Shown: positions 8,538 through 18,675 of the stretch, piece after piece
How positions within the stretch are numbered: the first letter of the stretch is position 1
How the letters are laid out: every line of letters starts with the position of its first letter
Assembly (NCBI GenBank): GCA_020635015.1
Contig: JACKAP010000001.1
Span: 682,001 to 746,000, forward strand
Reading direction: 5' to 3'
DNA from: Calditrichia bacterium
GTDB lineage: Bacteria > Calditrichota > Calditrichia > RBG-13-44-9 > J075
Length of the DNA stretch: 64,000 bases
Position numbers and translations under genes: made by a program
Notes under the pieces: generated by a model
The model's database searches: none
The model's input: the letters and a program-made list of their open reading frames with translations, nothing else
What the model was told of the DNA's origin: nothing

Positions 8538-9236
8538 ATGAAAAAACGTAGCAAGCGATATCGTGAAGTTGCCAAGCTGATCAACGGGAAAGAATTTTCC
8601 CTGGAAGATGCGCTGGCACTGCTGAAGAAAACTGCTTCGGCTAAATTTGACGAGACGGTGGAAGTCTCGGTCCGGCTGGGAGTTGATCCCCGCCATGCCG
8701 ATCAGGTGGTGCGTGGTACCGTATCCCTGCCGCACGGTCTTGGTAAGGAAGTGCGGGTGCTGGTGGTGGCCAAGGGTGAAAAAGAAACCGAAGCCAAAGA
8801 AGCCGGCGCCGATTATGCCGGTTACGATGAGTACCTCGAAAAGATCCAGTCTGGCTGGCTGGAGTTCGATGTGCTGGTCGCAACCCCGGACGCCATGCGT
8901 GATCTCGGTAAGCTGGGCCGGGTGCTCGGTCCCCGCGGATTGATGCCCAACCCCAAAAGCGGTACCGTTACCACCGATATCTTCACTACCGTCAAAGAAA
9001 TCAAGGCCGGTAAAATTGATTTTCGGGTGGATAAGACCGGCATCGTGCATACCGGTGTCGGCAAGGCCTCCTTTGAGGTCGACAAGCTCCGGGATAATAT
9101 CAAAACCCTAATGCAGGTGATCCTCCGCCTGAAGCCGGCGACCGCCAAAGGTACTTATCTCAAAAGTATCTGTGTTTCGAACACTATGGGGCCGGGCATC
9201 CGGATTGTGACAAATCCCCTGGAGTTTCAGGATTAA
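8538..9236 (+). CDS. rplA: 50S ribosomal protein uL1
   Basis: 232 aa. uL1 forms the L1 stalk at the E site and in many bacteria represses its own operon. The signature GPRGLMPNPKSGTVT lies around residue 133-147. A GTG at 8526 opens the frame four codons earlier, but GAGGA at 8528-8532 positions the ATG at 8538. It follows rplK by 16 nt. Confidence 0.97.
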   Translation: MKKRSKRYREVAKLINGKEFSLEDALALLKKTASAKFDETVEVSVRLGVDPRHADQVVRGTVSLPHGLGKEVRVLVVAKGEKETEAKEAGADYAGYDEYLEKIQSGWLEFDVLVATPDAMRDLGKLGRVLGPRGLMPNPKSGTVTTDIFTTVKEIKAGKIDFRVDKTGIVHTGVGKASFEVDKLRDNIKTLMQVILRLKPATAKGTYLKSICVSNTMGPGIRIVTNPLEFQD

Positions 9237-9279
9237 TTGGTAAGATACTAGCTCTCAGATTTAAGAAAGGTGTTGTGAC

Positions 9280-9798
9280 ATGCCTACACCACAAAAGGAA
9301 GCGATCATTCAGGAAATGTCCGAAAAGTTTTCCAACGCATCGAGCATCTTCGTGGCGGACTTTAGCGGCGTTGACGTGAATACGATTACGGAATTGCGCA
9401 GGGGTTTCAGAGAAGCTCAAGTAGAATACCGGGTGATGAAAAATACCCTGGCGAGAATGTCTCTGAAAAATGCCGGCATCGATGGACTGAGCGAGTTTCT
9501 GGTGGGAGTGAATTCCTACGCGATCAGTTATGATGACCCGACCCTGCCGATTAAGGTCGTAGAGAAATTTAACAAGGATAAAAAGACCGAAATTCCCATC
9601 AAGGTGGCCTATTTCGAAGGTCAGTTGGTCGTGCCGGAAAAAGTGGCCGACCTGGCTAAGCTTCCCAGTAAAGACGAGTTGCTGGGCCAGTTGGTGGGGA
9701 TGCTGAAGTCTCCCATGAGCAAATTTGTGGGTACCCTTAACGCCAGTATGCAGAATATGGTAGGGGTTCTCAAGGCATTGGAAGAAAAGAAGCAATAA
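9280..9798 (+). CDS. rplJ: 50S ribosomal protein uL10
   Basis: 172 aa. uL10 is the base of the L7/L12 stalk. The N-terminal globular domain contains VADFSGVDVNTITELRR (residues 24-40); the C-terminal helix binds bL12 dimers. The 43-nt gap after rplA is too short for a large autoregulatory leader like that of E. coli. Confidence 0.97.
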   Translation: MPTPQKEAIIQEMSEKFSNASSIFVADFSGVDVNTITELRRGFREAQVEYRVMKNTLARMSLKNAGIDGLSEFLVGVNSYAISYDDPTLPIKVVEKFNKDKKTEIPIKVAYFEGQLVVPEKVADLAKLPSKDELLGQLVGMLKSPMSKFVGTLNASMQNMVGVLKALEEKKQ

Positions 9799-9849
9799 CG
9801 AAAATAACCCAGATGTTGATCATAAGACCATTAACGGAGGTATATCTAA

Positions 9850-10233
9850 ATGGCTGATATTACGCGTGCAGATGTCATCAGTTACCTGGAAAAAGCAACC
9901 ATGCTGGAAATTTCGGAGCTGGTGAAGGAAGTTGAAGAAAAATTTGGCGTGACTGCTGCTGCTCCGATGGCGATGCAAAGCGGTCCCATGGTCGCTGCTC
10001 CGGCGGAAGCGGCAGAAGAGCAAACTGAATTTGATGTGGTGCTGAAAGATGTCGGCTCCCAGAAAATTCAGGTCATCAAAGTGGTTCGCGCTATCACCGG
10101 CCTGGGCTTGAAAGAAGCCAAGGAACTGGTCGAAGGCGCTCCCAAGCCGGTCAAAGAGGGCGTTTCCAAAGCCGAAGCCGAAGACCTCAAGAAACAACTT
10201 GAAGAAGTCGGCGCCACCATTGATGTAAAGTAA
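9850..10233 (+). CDS. rplL: 50S ribosomal protein bL12 (L7/L12)
   Basis: 127 aa. Dimeric stalk protein that recruits translational GTPases. N-terminal dimerisation helices (1-35), an Ala/Pro/Met hinge (about 36-58) and the C-terminal domain (60-127) with the conserved GLGLKEAKELVEGAPKPVKE region. Strong GGAGG ribosome site, as expected for a multicopy protein. Confidence 0.98.
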   Translation: MADITRADVISYLEKATMLEISELVKEVEEKFGVTAAAPMAMQSGPMVAAPAEAAEEQTEFDVVLKDVGSQKIQVIKVVRAITGLGLKEAKELVEGAPKPVKEGVSKAEAEDLKKQLEEVGATIDVK

Positions 10234-10326
10234 TATTTGCTCATTAATCGGGCGAATTTGCCGAACATTGGTAGCGGGCTTTGTTCTTTGCTGTAATATT
10301 TATCAAAAACCAAAAGAGGTGCCTCT

Positions 10327-13300
10327 TTGAAAAACAAAAGCTTGCTTGAGCGTCAATCTTTTTCAAAGATTCCAACGATCGTTCAATACCCCGATCTGCT
10401 GGATGTTCAGGTGCGTTCGTTCTCAGAGTTCCTGCAGGAAGATAAAGCGCCTGACCAAAGGGCGAATAAGGGTCTTCAGGCCGTATTCGCCAGTATTTTT
10501 CCAGTGGTCGACAGTCGAGAAAATTTTATTCTCGACTTTGTTGAATATTATATAGATAAGCCGAAATATACCGTTAAGGAATGCCGGGAGCGCGGTTTGA
10601 CCTATGCCGTTCCGCTGAAGGCGAAACTGCGTCTCTCGATCAAAGATCCTTCCGGAGATACGGAAGATTATACCGATACGATTGAACAGGATGTCTACCT
10701 GGGCAATATGCCCTATATGACTGGCCGCGGCACCTTTATTATTAATGGTGCCGAACGCGTTATTGTCAATCAGTTGCACCGGGCGCCGGGGGTGTTCTTC
10801 GATGAAAGTATCCACCCCAACGGTACCAAGATCTTCTCGGCGCGTATTATCCCCTTCCGGGGGAGTTGGGTGGAGTTCATGACGGATGTGAACGACTGCC
10901 TGCATGTCTATATCGACCGGAAAAAGAAGTTCTATGTGACGTCTTTTCTCCGCTCATTGGGCTTTGCGACCGACGATGAGTTGCTGGGCTTGTTCGGCCT
11001 TAGCCAGGAAATCGACCTGAGCAAAACCGACATGCTTTCCCTGGTGGGCCGGAAAGTCGCCGGGGATATCGTCAGTGAAAAAACCGGCGAGGTTCTGGTG
11101 GAATCGGGTTCGGTATTGGACGAAGACCTGATCGACGCACTGAAGAAATCCAAAGTTAAAAAACTGCAGTTAGAGCAGGTCAACGATCCCTCCCTGCCGA
11201 ATATTGTACTGAATACGCTGTATAAGGACCCGGCTAAAACCGAAGAAGCGGCGCTGCGCCTGATTTACGAACTGCTGCGCTCCGGAGAGCCGCCGGATCT
11301 GGATACTGCCCGCGACCTGCTCAAGAAGATGTTCTTCAATCCCAAACGTTATGAATTGGGCGACGTAGGCCGCTATCGCCTGAATAAAAAGCTTGGCCTG
11401 AATGTCGATTACGAAACCACGGTGCTGACCAAAGAAGATTTCGTGGAAATCGTGAAATACCTGATCGATCTCCGCGAGGGCAAAAGCAGCACCGACGATA
11501 TCGACCACCTGGGCAATCGCCGGGTGAAGACGGTTGGCGAACAGTTGGCCGCCCAGTTTAATCTCGGCCTGACCCGGATGGCCCGCACCATTAAGGAGCG
11601 GATGAATCTGGGCGATGCGGAAACGATTACCCCGCAGGAGTTGGTGAATGCCCGGGCGATCACCTCGGTGATCAACACCTTTTTCGGCACTTCCCAGTTG
11701 TCCCAGTTCATGGACCAGACCAATCCCCTGTCGGAATTGACCCACAAGCGGCGGATGAGCGCCCTGGGGCCGGGAGGCCTCACCCGGGAGCGCGCCGGAT
11801 TTGAGGTGCGGGATATCCACTATACCCACTACGGCCGGCTGTGCCCGATCGAGACGCCGGAAGGACCGAACATCGGCCTGATCTCCTCGCTGAGCGTGCT
11901 GGCGAAGGTGAATGACTTCGGATTCATTGAAACTCCCTACCGTAAAGTTAAGGGCGGCAAGGTGAGCGATGAAATCGAATATCTCTCCGCAGATGATGAA
12001 GAACGCACTGTGATCGCCCAGTTCAATGCTCCGATCGATGCTAAAAATGGCAAGTTCGTCAACGATCTGGTGAAGGTGCGTAAGCGGGGCGATTTTCTGG
12101 TTGCCTCACCGGAGGAAGTGCAGTATATCGATATCGCTTCTAACCAGATCCTTTCCGCTTCGGCCTCGCTGGTCCCCTTCGTGGAGCATGACGACGCCAA
12201 CCGCGCGCTGATGGGCTCGAACATGCAGCGCCAGGCGGTGCCGCTGATTCACCCGGAAACCCCGGTGGTCGGTACCGGCATCGAACAAAAAGTGGCGGAA
12301 GATTCCGGCGCGATGATCATCTCCGAAGTCAACGGGGTGGTGGAGAAAGTTGATTCCAGCTATATCATCATCCGGGTAGATCCCGGCGATGTAGAAGATC
12401 CCCGCCTGGTGTTAACCGGAGAAGCGCAGCGGGTGGAATATGATCTGATGAAGTTCGTGCGCACCAACCAGAATACCTGCATCAACCAGATCCCGGTGGT
12501 GAATGAAGGGGACCATGTTGCCAAAGGTCAGGTGCTGGCCGACGGACCGGCGACCGATCGCGGTCATCTGGCCCTGGGCCGGAACGTGATGGTGGCCTTC
12601 ATGCCCTGGAACGGTTATAATTTTGAAGATGCGATCCTGATCTCCGAACGATTGGTGTCTGAGGATTATTTTACCTCAATCCATATCGAAGAACATGAAA
12701 TCCAGGTGCGCGACACCAAGCGCGGAGAGGAAGAACTGACCCGGGAGATTCCCAATGTCAGTGAAGATGCCACCAAGAACCTGGATGAGAACGGTATTAT
12801 CCGGATCGGCGCCGAGGTGAAGGCTGGCGATATCCTGGTGGGTAAAGTGACCCCCAAAGGCGAGACCGAGCCGACCCCGGAAGAGAAGCTGCTCAAGGCG
12901 ATCTTCGGAAGCAAGGCCGGTGATGTGAAGGATGCCTCGCTGAAAATGCCCGCCGGCACCCAGGGGATCGTGATCGAAACCAAGCTCTTCTCGCGCAAGA
13001 AGAAAGATCCCAAGACCAAGAAAGAAGATAAAAAGAAGCTCGATCTGCTGGAAAAAGAAACCTCCGACAAGATCGATATGATCCGCCTGCGTCTGAACAA
13101 TTTCCTGATCAGCAAGTTCGGCGATACGCCGGCGAAGAACGCGATCGAAACCCGCGCCGGTAAGGTGCTGGTGAAGGCCGGCGCTAAAATCACCAAGGCA
13201 ACCTTCGACAAGATCGAATTGGAGCTGGTCGATTATACTGCGCCCTGGTTTGCCGATGAGGCATTGAATGCAATGGTGCGCAACCTGTTCGCGGAATACC

Positions 13301-14106
13301 GGAACCTGCTGCGTGAGATCGAAAATGATCTGCGCACCGAAAAACACAAGATCATGGTGGGCGATGAGCTGCCTCCGGGTATTGTGCAGTTGGCGAAGGT
13401 CTATGTGGCACAGAAGCGTAAGCTGAAAGTGGGCGACAAGATGGCCGGCCGCCACGGGAACAAAGGGGTGATTGCCAAGATCGTTCCGATCGAGGATATG
13501 CCCTTCCTGCCCGACGGTTTGCCGGTGGATATCGTGTTAAACCCGCTGGGCGTGCCTTCGCGAATGAACCTGGGCCAGATATTTGAGACTACCCTGGGAT
13601 GGGCCGGTAAGATTCTGGATAAGTATTACGCGACCCCGGTGTTTGACGGCGCCACCTTCGAAGAAGTGCTGGGCGAGTTGGAAATGGCCGGGCTGCCGAC
13701 TTCCGGTAAGATCTCCCTTTACGACGGCCGCACCGGCGAGAAGTTCGATCAGGAAGTCACCGTGGGTTACATCTATATGATGAAGCTCTCCCACATGGTG
13801 GATGACAAGATCCATGCCCGCTCAATCGGGCCCTATTCTTTGATTACCCAGCAGCCGCTCGGCGGGAAAGCGCAGTTCGGCGGGCAGCGTTTCGGCGAGA
13901 TGGAGGTGTGGGCGCTGGAAGCCTACGGCGCCGCGCATACCCTGCAGGAAGTGCTGACCTACAAGAGCGACGATGTGCACGGGCGAACGAAGGTGTACGA
14001 ATCGATCGTCAAGGGCGATAATCTGCCCGAGGCCGGTCGACCGGAATCCTTCAACGTGTTGGTCAAGGAATTGCAAGGCCTGGGGCTGGATATTAAAGTC
14101 GAATAA
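10327..14106 (+). CDS. rpoB: RNA polymerase subunit beta
   Basis: 1259 aa. Catalytic core subunit. The rifampicin pocket is intact and of the sensitive type: Asp463, His473 and Ser478 match E. coli Asp516, His526 and Ser531. The KMAGRHGNKG region and the C-terminal GGKAQFGGQRFGEMEVWAL box are present. A Lys-rich insert lies near residues 895-920. The start is TTG, with GAGGTG five bases upstream. A 93-nt gap follows rplL and a hairpin terminator follows the stop. Confidence 0.98.
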   Translation: MKNKSLLERQSFSKIPTIVQYPDLLDVQVRSFSEFLQEDKAPDQRANKGLQAVFASIFPVVDSRENFILDFVEYYIDKPKYTVKECRERGLTYAVPLKAKLRLSIKDPSGDTEDYTDTIEQDVYLGNMPYMTGRGTFIINGAERVIVNQLHRAPGVFFDESIHPNGTKIFSARIIPFRGSWVEFMTDVNDCLHVYIDRKKKFYVTSFLRSLGFATDDELLGLFGLSQEIDLSKTDMLSLVGRKVAGDIVSEKTGEVLVESGSVLDEDLIDALKKSKVKKLQLEQVNDPSLPNIVLNTLYKDPAKTEEAALRLIYELLRSGEPPDLDTARDLLKKMFFNPKRYELGDVGRYRLNKKLGLNVDYETTVLTKEDFVEIVKYLIDLREGKSSTDDIDHLGNRRVKTVGEQLAAQFNLGLTRMARTIKERMNLGDAETITPQELVNARAITSVINTFFGTSQLSQFMDQTNPLSELTHKRRMSALGPGGLTRERAGFEVRDIHYTHYGRLCPIETPEGPNIGLISSLSVLAKVNDFGFIETPYRKVKGGKVSDEIEYLSADDEERTVIAQFNAPIDAKNGKFVNDLVKVRKRGDFLVASPEEVQYIDIASNQILSASASLVPFVEHDDANRALMGSNMQRQAVPLIHPETPVVGTGIEQKVAEDSGAMIISEVNGVVEKVDSSYIIIRVDPGDVEDPRLVLTGEAQRVEYDLMKFVRTNQNTCINQIPVVNEGDHVAKGQVLADGPATDRGHLALGRNVMVAFMPWNGYNFEDAILISERLVSEDYFTSIHIEEHEIQVRDTKRGEEELTREIPNVSEDATKNLDENGIIRIGAEVKAGDILVGKVTPKGETEPTPEEKLLKAIFGSKAGDVKDASLKMPAGTQGIVIETKLFSRKKKDPKTKKEDKKKLDLLEKETSDKIDMIRLRLNNFLISKFGDTPAKNAIETRAGKVLVKAGAKITKATFDKIELELVDYTAPWFADEALNAMVRNLFAEYRNLLREIENDLRTEKHKIMVGDELPPGIVQLAKVYVAQKRKLKVGDKMAGRHGNKGVIAKIVPIEDMPFLPDGLPVDIVLNPLGVPSRMNLGQIFETTLGWAGKILDKYYATPVFDGATFEEVLGELEMAGLPTSGKISLYDGRTGEKFDQEVTVGYIYMMKLSHMVDDKIHARSIGPYSLITQQPLGGKAQFGGQRFGEMEVWALEAYGAAHTLQEVLTYKSDDVHGRTKVYESIVKGDNLPEAGRPESFNVLVKELQGLGLDIKVE

Positions 14107-14121
14107 AACGTTCAAGCTCAA

Positions 14122-14151
14122 ATGGCTCTCATTCAGTGAGAGCCATTTTTG
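14122..14151 (+). terminator. intrinsic terminator between rpoB and rpoC
   Basis: ATGGCTCTCA (14122-14131) and TGAGAGCCAT (14137-14146) form a perfect 10-bp stem with a TTCAG loop, followed at once by TTTTT. This has all the parts of a Rho-independent terminator, although the genes on both sides are normally made in equal amounts. Confidence 0.8.
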
Positions 14152-14207
14152 TCGTTTGATTGCCCCGGGGAAACCCGAAAAAAACCAAATTTAAAGGAGT
14201 GGTGAAT

Positions 14208-17200
14208 TTGGATACCTATCCCATGAAAGGCCAAATTTCAAAAATTTCCATCGGTTTGGCGTCTCCCAATGCGATCCTGGAGAAAAGCTATGGAGAGGTT
14301 ACCAAGCCGGAAACCATTAACTATAGATCGTTTAAGCCCGAAAAAGATGGGTTGTTTTGTGAAAAGATCTTCGGACCGGTAAAGGATTGGGAATGTCACT
14401 GCGGAAAATATAAGCGAATTCGATATAAAGGGATCATCTGCGACCGTTGCGGGGTGGAAGTGACCACCAAAAGCGTGCGCCGGGAACGGATGGGCCATAT
14501 CAGCCTGGCGGTGCCGATCGTGCATATCTGGTATTTCCGTTCGACTCCGACCAAAATCGGCTATCTGCTGAATATCGCTCCTAAGAATCTGGAAAAGATC
14601 ATTTATTACGAAGCGTACGTGGTTATTCAGCCGGGGAATACCGGATATAAAGCCGGCGACCTTCTGCTGGAAGACGAATATATGAAGGTGATGGACGGGT
14701 TGAGCATGGAAGAGCTGGAACTGCCCGATGATCATCCCGATAAATTCCTGGCGATGATGGGGGGGGAAGGGATCCGCACGATGCTGCGCTTGATCGATGT
14801 GGAAACCCTGGCAGAAGAATTGCGCCATACCCTCAAAACGGAAAAATCGCAACAAAAAAAGCAGGATGCGCTCAAACGTCTGAAAGTGGTGGAAGCCTTC
14901 CGTACCCGGGAAAATGGCGAGTATAAGAACAAGGCCGAGTGGATGGTGCTGGATGTGATTCCGGTCATTCCGCCGGAATTGCGCCCCCTGGTGCCGCTGG
15001 AAGGCGGCCGCTTTGCCACCAGCGACCTGAACGACCTCTACCGCCGGGTGATTATTCGCAATAATCGCCTGAAAAAGCTGATGGACATCAAGGCGCCGGA
15101 AGTGATTCTCCGCAATGAGAAGCGCATGCTTCAGGAAGCGGTGGATGCGCTGTTTGACAATACCAAACGCACCACGGCGGTACGCAGCGACGGCAATCGT
15201 CCGCTGAAGTCGCTCTCCGATATGCTCCGCGGCAAGCAGGGCCGTTTCCGCTTGAACCTGCTGGGCAAGCGCGTTGACTATTCCGGCCGTTCGGTGGTGG
15301 TGGTGGGGCCCAAGCTGCGGCTCTATGAGTGCGGCCTGCCCAAGGAGATGGCGGTTGAGCTGTTCAAGCCGTTTATCATCCGCAAGCTGCAGGACCGTAA
15401 GATTGTCAAGACGGTGAAGAGTGCCAAACGCTTCGTCGACAAGCGTGATGCAGTGGTATTTGAGATCCTGGAAGATATTGTGAAAGACCATCCGGTGCTG
15501 CTTAACCGCGCCCCCACTCTGCACCGCCTGGGGATTCAGGCCTTTCAGCCGGTGCTGATCGAGGGCAAAGCGATTGAGATTCACCCCCTGGTCTGTTCTG
15601 CGTTTAACGCCGACTTTGACGGCGACCAGATGGCGGTGCATGTGCCGCTGAGCTATGAAGCGCAGATGGAAGCGCGGATGCTGATGCTGGCATCCCACAA
15701 CATCCTCTCGCCGGCCAGCGGGCGCCCGCTGGCGATCCCTTCCCAGGATATGGTGCTGGGCTGCTATTTTATCACCAAAGACAAACATCATCAGGAAGAG
15801 CCGATTAAAATATTCGCCTCTCCGGAAGAGGTAAACATCGCTTATAACGATAACCGGATTCACCTTCATGCTAAGGTCAAAGTACGCTATCAGGATGAAC
15901 TGATCGAGACCACTGTCGGGCGGGTGCTGTTTAACAATATCATCCCCGATGAAATGGGATTTGTCAATGAAGTGATGACCAAAAAGGCCCTGGAACGTCT
16001 GATTGGCCGGGTGATGCTGAAGATCGGCAATCTGCGCACAGTGGAATTCCTCGACAACCTGAAACGGATGGGCTTTACCTTTGCCACCGTCGCCGGCGCC
16101 AGTATCGGTCTGGATGATGTGGTGGTGCCGGAAAAGAAAGCGGAATTTGTCGGCAAGGCTTATGACGAAGTGCGCATGCTGGAAGAGCAATACCGCATGG
16201 GCTTCATCACCGACGGTGAGCGTTACAACAAGGTGATTGATATCTGGACCCGGGTAACCGACCAGGTTTCCTCGGAGTTGTTCAAGATTTTGCAGGATCA
16301 CCGCGACGGTTTTAACTCGCTTTACATGATGTCGAACTCCGGCGCCCGGGGTAGCCGGGAGCAGATTCGCCAGTTGGCAGGTATGCGGGGGCTGATGGCC
16401 AAACCGCAGAAAACCCTGACCGGCCAGACTGGGGAAATTATCGAAAACCCGATTACTGCGAACTTCTTCGAAGGCCTCTCGGTGCAGGAGTACTTTATCT
16501 CTACCCACGGTGCACGCAAAGGTCTGGCCGATACGGCGCTGAAAACCGCCGACGCCGGCTACCTGACCCGACGCCTGGTGGATGTGGCGCAGGATGTAAT
16601 GATCAACGAATATGACTGCGGCACGATTCTCGGTATCGAAACCGGGCCGATCAAGGAAGGGGAGAAGATCATCGAACCGCTCTCCGACCGTATCCTGGGC
16701 CGGGTGTCGGTAGACGATGTCTATGATCCGATCGGCGGCGAGCTGCTGGTGAAAGCCGGCCAATTGATCGATGACGACATCGCGGCGAGCATTGATAACT
16801 CGGCGGTGGAAACCATCAAGATCCGTTCGGTGCTGACCTGTGAAACTGCCCGGGGCGTATGTGCGCTCTGCTATGGGCGCAATCTGGCCACCGGCCGGAT
16901 GGTTGACATCGGGGAAGCGACCGGGGTGATGGCGGCCCAGAGTATCGGCGAGCCGGGTACTCAGTTGACCCTGCGTACCTTCCATATCGGTGGTACCGCC
17001 GGGCGGATTGCCGCGGAATCGCAAGTGGTTTCGCGCTTTGCCGGCAAAATCAAATATGAGGAACTGCGTGCGATCGAAAGTACCGTCATCGAAGATGAGC
17101 AGGTGCTGACGGTGGATATCTGCGTGGGCCGTAACGGGAAGCTTCATGTGGTGGATGATAAAGACCGCTCGCTGATCCATTTCAACGTGCCCTATGGCGC

Positions 17201-18446
17201 CAAACTGCCCTTGAAAGACGGCGAGAAAGTGGATCGCGGTTCAGTGCTGTTTGAATGGGATCCCTATTCGTCGGTGATCTTGAGCGAAAAATCAGGGACC
17301 ATCAAGTATGTCGACTTGGTTGATAATGTCACCACCCATGAAGAGTTGGATGAACAGACTCTGCAGAAGCAGCGGGTGGTGATCGAATCCCGTAACAAGA
17401 ACCTCAGTCCCCACATCGCAGTGATGGATGAGGAAGGCAACGAAATTGCTAGCTACATTCTTCCGGTGAAGGCCCATATTCTGGTCGCCGATAAAGAAGC
17501 CGCGACGCCGGGTCGGATTATTGCGAAAATCCCCCGGGAAATCGGCAAAACCCGTGATATCACCGGTGGTCTGCCGCGGGTGGCGGAACTCTTTGAAGCC
17601 CGCAAGCCGAAAGAGCAGGCGGTGGTTAGCGAGATCGACGGGGTGGTGAAGTTCGGTGCGATCAAGCGTGGGATCCGGGAAATTATCGTCGAAGGCTCTC
17701 TGGAGAAGAAAAAATACCTGGTGCCCTACAGCAAGCACGTGCTGGTGCATGGCGGCGATTATGTGCGGGCCGGCGAGATGCTCACCGATGGTGCGATTTC
17801 TCCCCAGGATATTCTGCAGATCCTCGGCCCCGGCAAGGTGCAGGAATACCTGGTGAATGAGATCCAGGAAGTTTATCGCCTGCAAGGGGTCAGCATCAAC
17901 GACAAGCATATCGAAATTATCGTGCGCCAGATGATGCAGCGGGTGAAAGTGCTCGATCCGGGCGACACTCGCTTCCTGGAAGGCGATACGGTTAACAAGT
18001 TTGTCTTTAAAGATGAGAATGAGAAAATCCGCAACAAGGTGATCATTACCGAGGTGGGCGATTCCCGCTTCAAGCTGCGTCAGATTGTCGACCGGGCCAA
18101 ATTCGACATCACCAACCGGCAACTGGCGAAGTCGGAGAAAACGCTGGCCGAATGCCGCCCGGCGGAAGCCGCGACGGCGGAGCCGATTCTGCTGGGCATA
18201 ACCCAGGCGGCGCTGACCACCGATAGTTTCATTTCGGCGGCATCGTTCCAGGAAACCACCCGGGTGCTCACTGATGCGGCGGTGGCAGGTAAAGTGGATT
18301 ACCTTTACGGCCTGAAAGAAAATGTGATTGTCGGTAATTTGATCCCGGCAGGCACCGGGCTGAAGAAGTTTAAACAATTGCAGGTGGAATACAAAGAAGA
18401 GACGGGACAGGAAGAGGAAGTCGCAGAAGAAATTCCGGCGAAGTAA
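14208..18446 (+). CDS. rpoC: RNA polymerase subunit beta prime
   Basis: 1412 aa from the chosen start. The magnesium-binding NADFDGD motif is at residues 467-473. The N-terminal zinc finger (CHCGKYKR...CDRCG) and the second zinc site (CETARGVCALCYG) are both present. The trigger loop region follows MAAQSIGEPGTQLTLRTFH. The frame is open from a TTG at 14160, but AAGGAG at 14194-14199 lies 8 nt before the TTG at 14208, which is preferred; ATG at 14223 is too distant. The C-terminus ends in a short acidic tail. Confidence 0.97.
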   Translation: MDTYPMKGQISKISIGLASPNAILEKSYGEVTKPETINYRSFKPEKDGLFCEKIFGPVKDWECHCGKYKRIRYKGIICDRCGVEVTTKSVRRERMGHISLAVPIVHIWYFRSTPTKIGYLLNIAPKNLEKIIYYEAYVVIQPGNTGYKAGDLLLEDEYMKVMDGLSMEELELPDDHPDKFLAMMGGEGIRTMLRLIDVETLAEELRHTLKTEKSQQKKQDALKRLKVVEAFRTRENGEYKNKAEWMVLDVIPVIPPELRPLVPLEGGRFATSDLNDLYRRVIIRNNRLKKLMDIKAPEVILRNEKRMLQEAVDALFDNTKRTTAVRSDGNRPLKSLSDMLRGKQGRFRLNLLGKRVDYSGRSVVVVGPKLRLYECGLPKEMAVELFKPFIIRKLQDRKIVKTVKSAKRFVDKRDAVVFEILEDIVKDHPVLLNRAPTLHRLGIQAFQPVLIEGKAIEIHPLVCSAFNADFDGDQMAVHVPLSYEAQMEARMLMLASHNILSPASGRPLAIPSQDMVLGCYFITKDKHHQEEPIKIFASPEEVNIAYNDNRIHLHAKVKVRYQDELIETTVGRVLFNNIIPDEMGFVNEVMTKKALERLIGRVMLKIGNLRTVEFLDNLKRMGFTFATVAGASIGLDDVVVPEKKAEFVGKAYDEVRMLEEQYRMGFITDGERYNKVIDIWTRVTDQVSSELFKILQDHRDGFNSLYMMSNSGARGSREQIRQLAGMRGLMAKPQKTLTGQTGEIIENPITANFFEGLSVQEYFISTHGARKGLADTALKTADAGYLTRRLVDVAQDVMINEYDCGTILGIETGPIKEGEKIIEPLSDRILGRVSVDDVYDPIGGELLVKAGQLIDDDIAASIDNSAVETIKIRSVLTCETARGVCALCYGRNLATGRMVDIGEATGVMAAQSIGEPGTQLTLRTFHIGGTAGRIAAESQVVSRFAGKIKYEELRAIESTVIEDEQVLTVDICVGRNGKLHVVDDKDRSLIHFNVPYGAKLPLKDGEKVDRGSVLFEWDPYSSVILSEKSGTIKYVDLVDNVTTHEELDEQTLQKQRVVIESRNKNLSPHIAVMDEEGNEIASYILPVKAHILVADKEAATPGRIIAKIPREIGKTRDITGGLPRVAELFEARKPKEQAVVSEIDGVVKFGAIKRGIREIIVEGSLEKKKYLVPYSKHVLVHGGDYVRAGEMLTDGAISPQDILQILGPGKVQEYLVNEIQEVYRLQGVSINDKHIEIIVRQMMQRVKVLDPGDTRFLEGDTVNKFVFKDENEKIRNKVIITEVGDSRFKLRQIVDRAKFDITNRQLAKSEKTLAECRPAEAATAEPILLGITQAALTTDSFISAASFQETTRVLTDAAVAGKVDYLYGLKENVIVGNLIPAGTGLKKFKQLQVEYKEETGQEEEVAEEIPAK

Positions 18447-18500
18447 TCCCTCCCCGATATCGGGCCCTCCCGTCTATTTTTTGCCCCTTGGACCACCCTC

Positions 18501-18542
18501 TGAAACCGGCTTGAGCATCCCTGGATGATCAAGCCGGTTTCA
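18501..18542 (+). terminator. strong hairpin downstream of rpoC
   Basis: TGAAACCGGCTTGA (18501-18514) pairs perfectly with TCAAGCCGGTTTCA (18529-18542); the loop itself contains CATCC/GGATG. No T-run follows directly, so it may be a 3'-end stabiliser or Rho-linked end rather than a classic terminator. It separates rpoC from the promoter candidate of the str operon. Confidence 0.55.
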
Positions 18543-18608
18543 TCAGCTATGGATGTTTTTCGGCACACCATGGACGGGTTTGCGGGATACAATTATTTTA
18601 AATTAGTA

Positions 18609-18637
18609 TTGACAATTTTAACTTCGTTTTTTAACTT
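18609..18637 (+). promoter_or_regulatory. candidate promoter of the rpsL operon
   Basis: A consensus TTGACA (-35) lies at 18609-18614 in AT-rich DNA. TAACTT at 18632-18637, at 17-bp spacing, is a weak -10. It is 39 nt before rpsL and just after the rpoC hairpin, a sensible place for the start of the str/S10/spc/alpha transcript. Confidence 0.45.
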
Positions 18638-18675
18638 GAGAGTCTGTGACTTTTGACAATATCTAGGAGGAAGTT

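Noticed and set aside
14238..17180. 980-codon open frame on the minus strand inside rpoC
   Set aside because: It is a shadow of rpoC codon bias; no family motif and no ribosome site.
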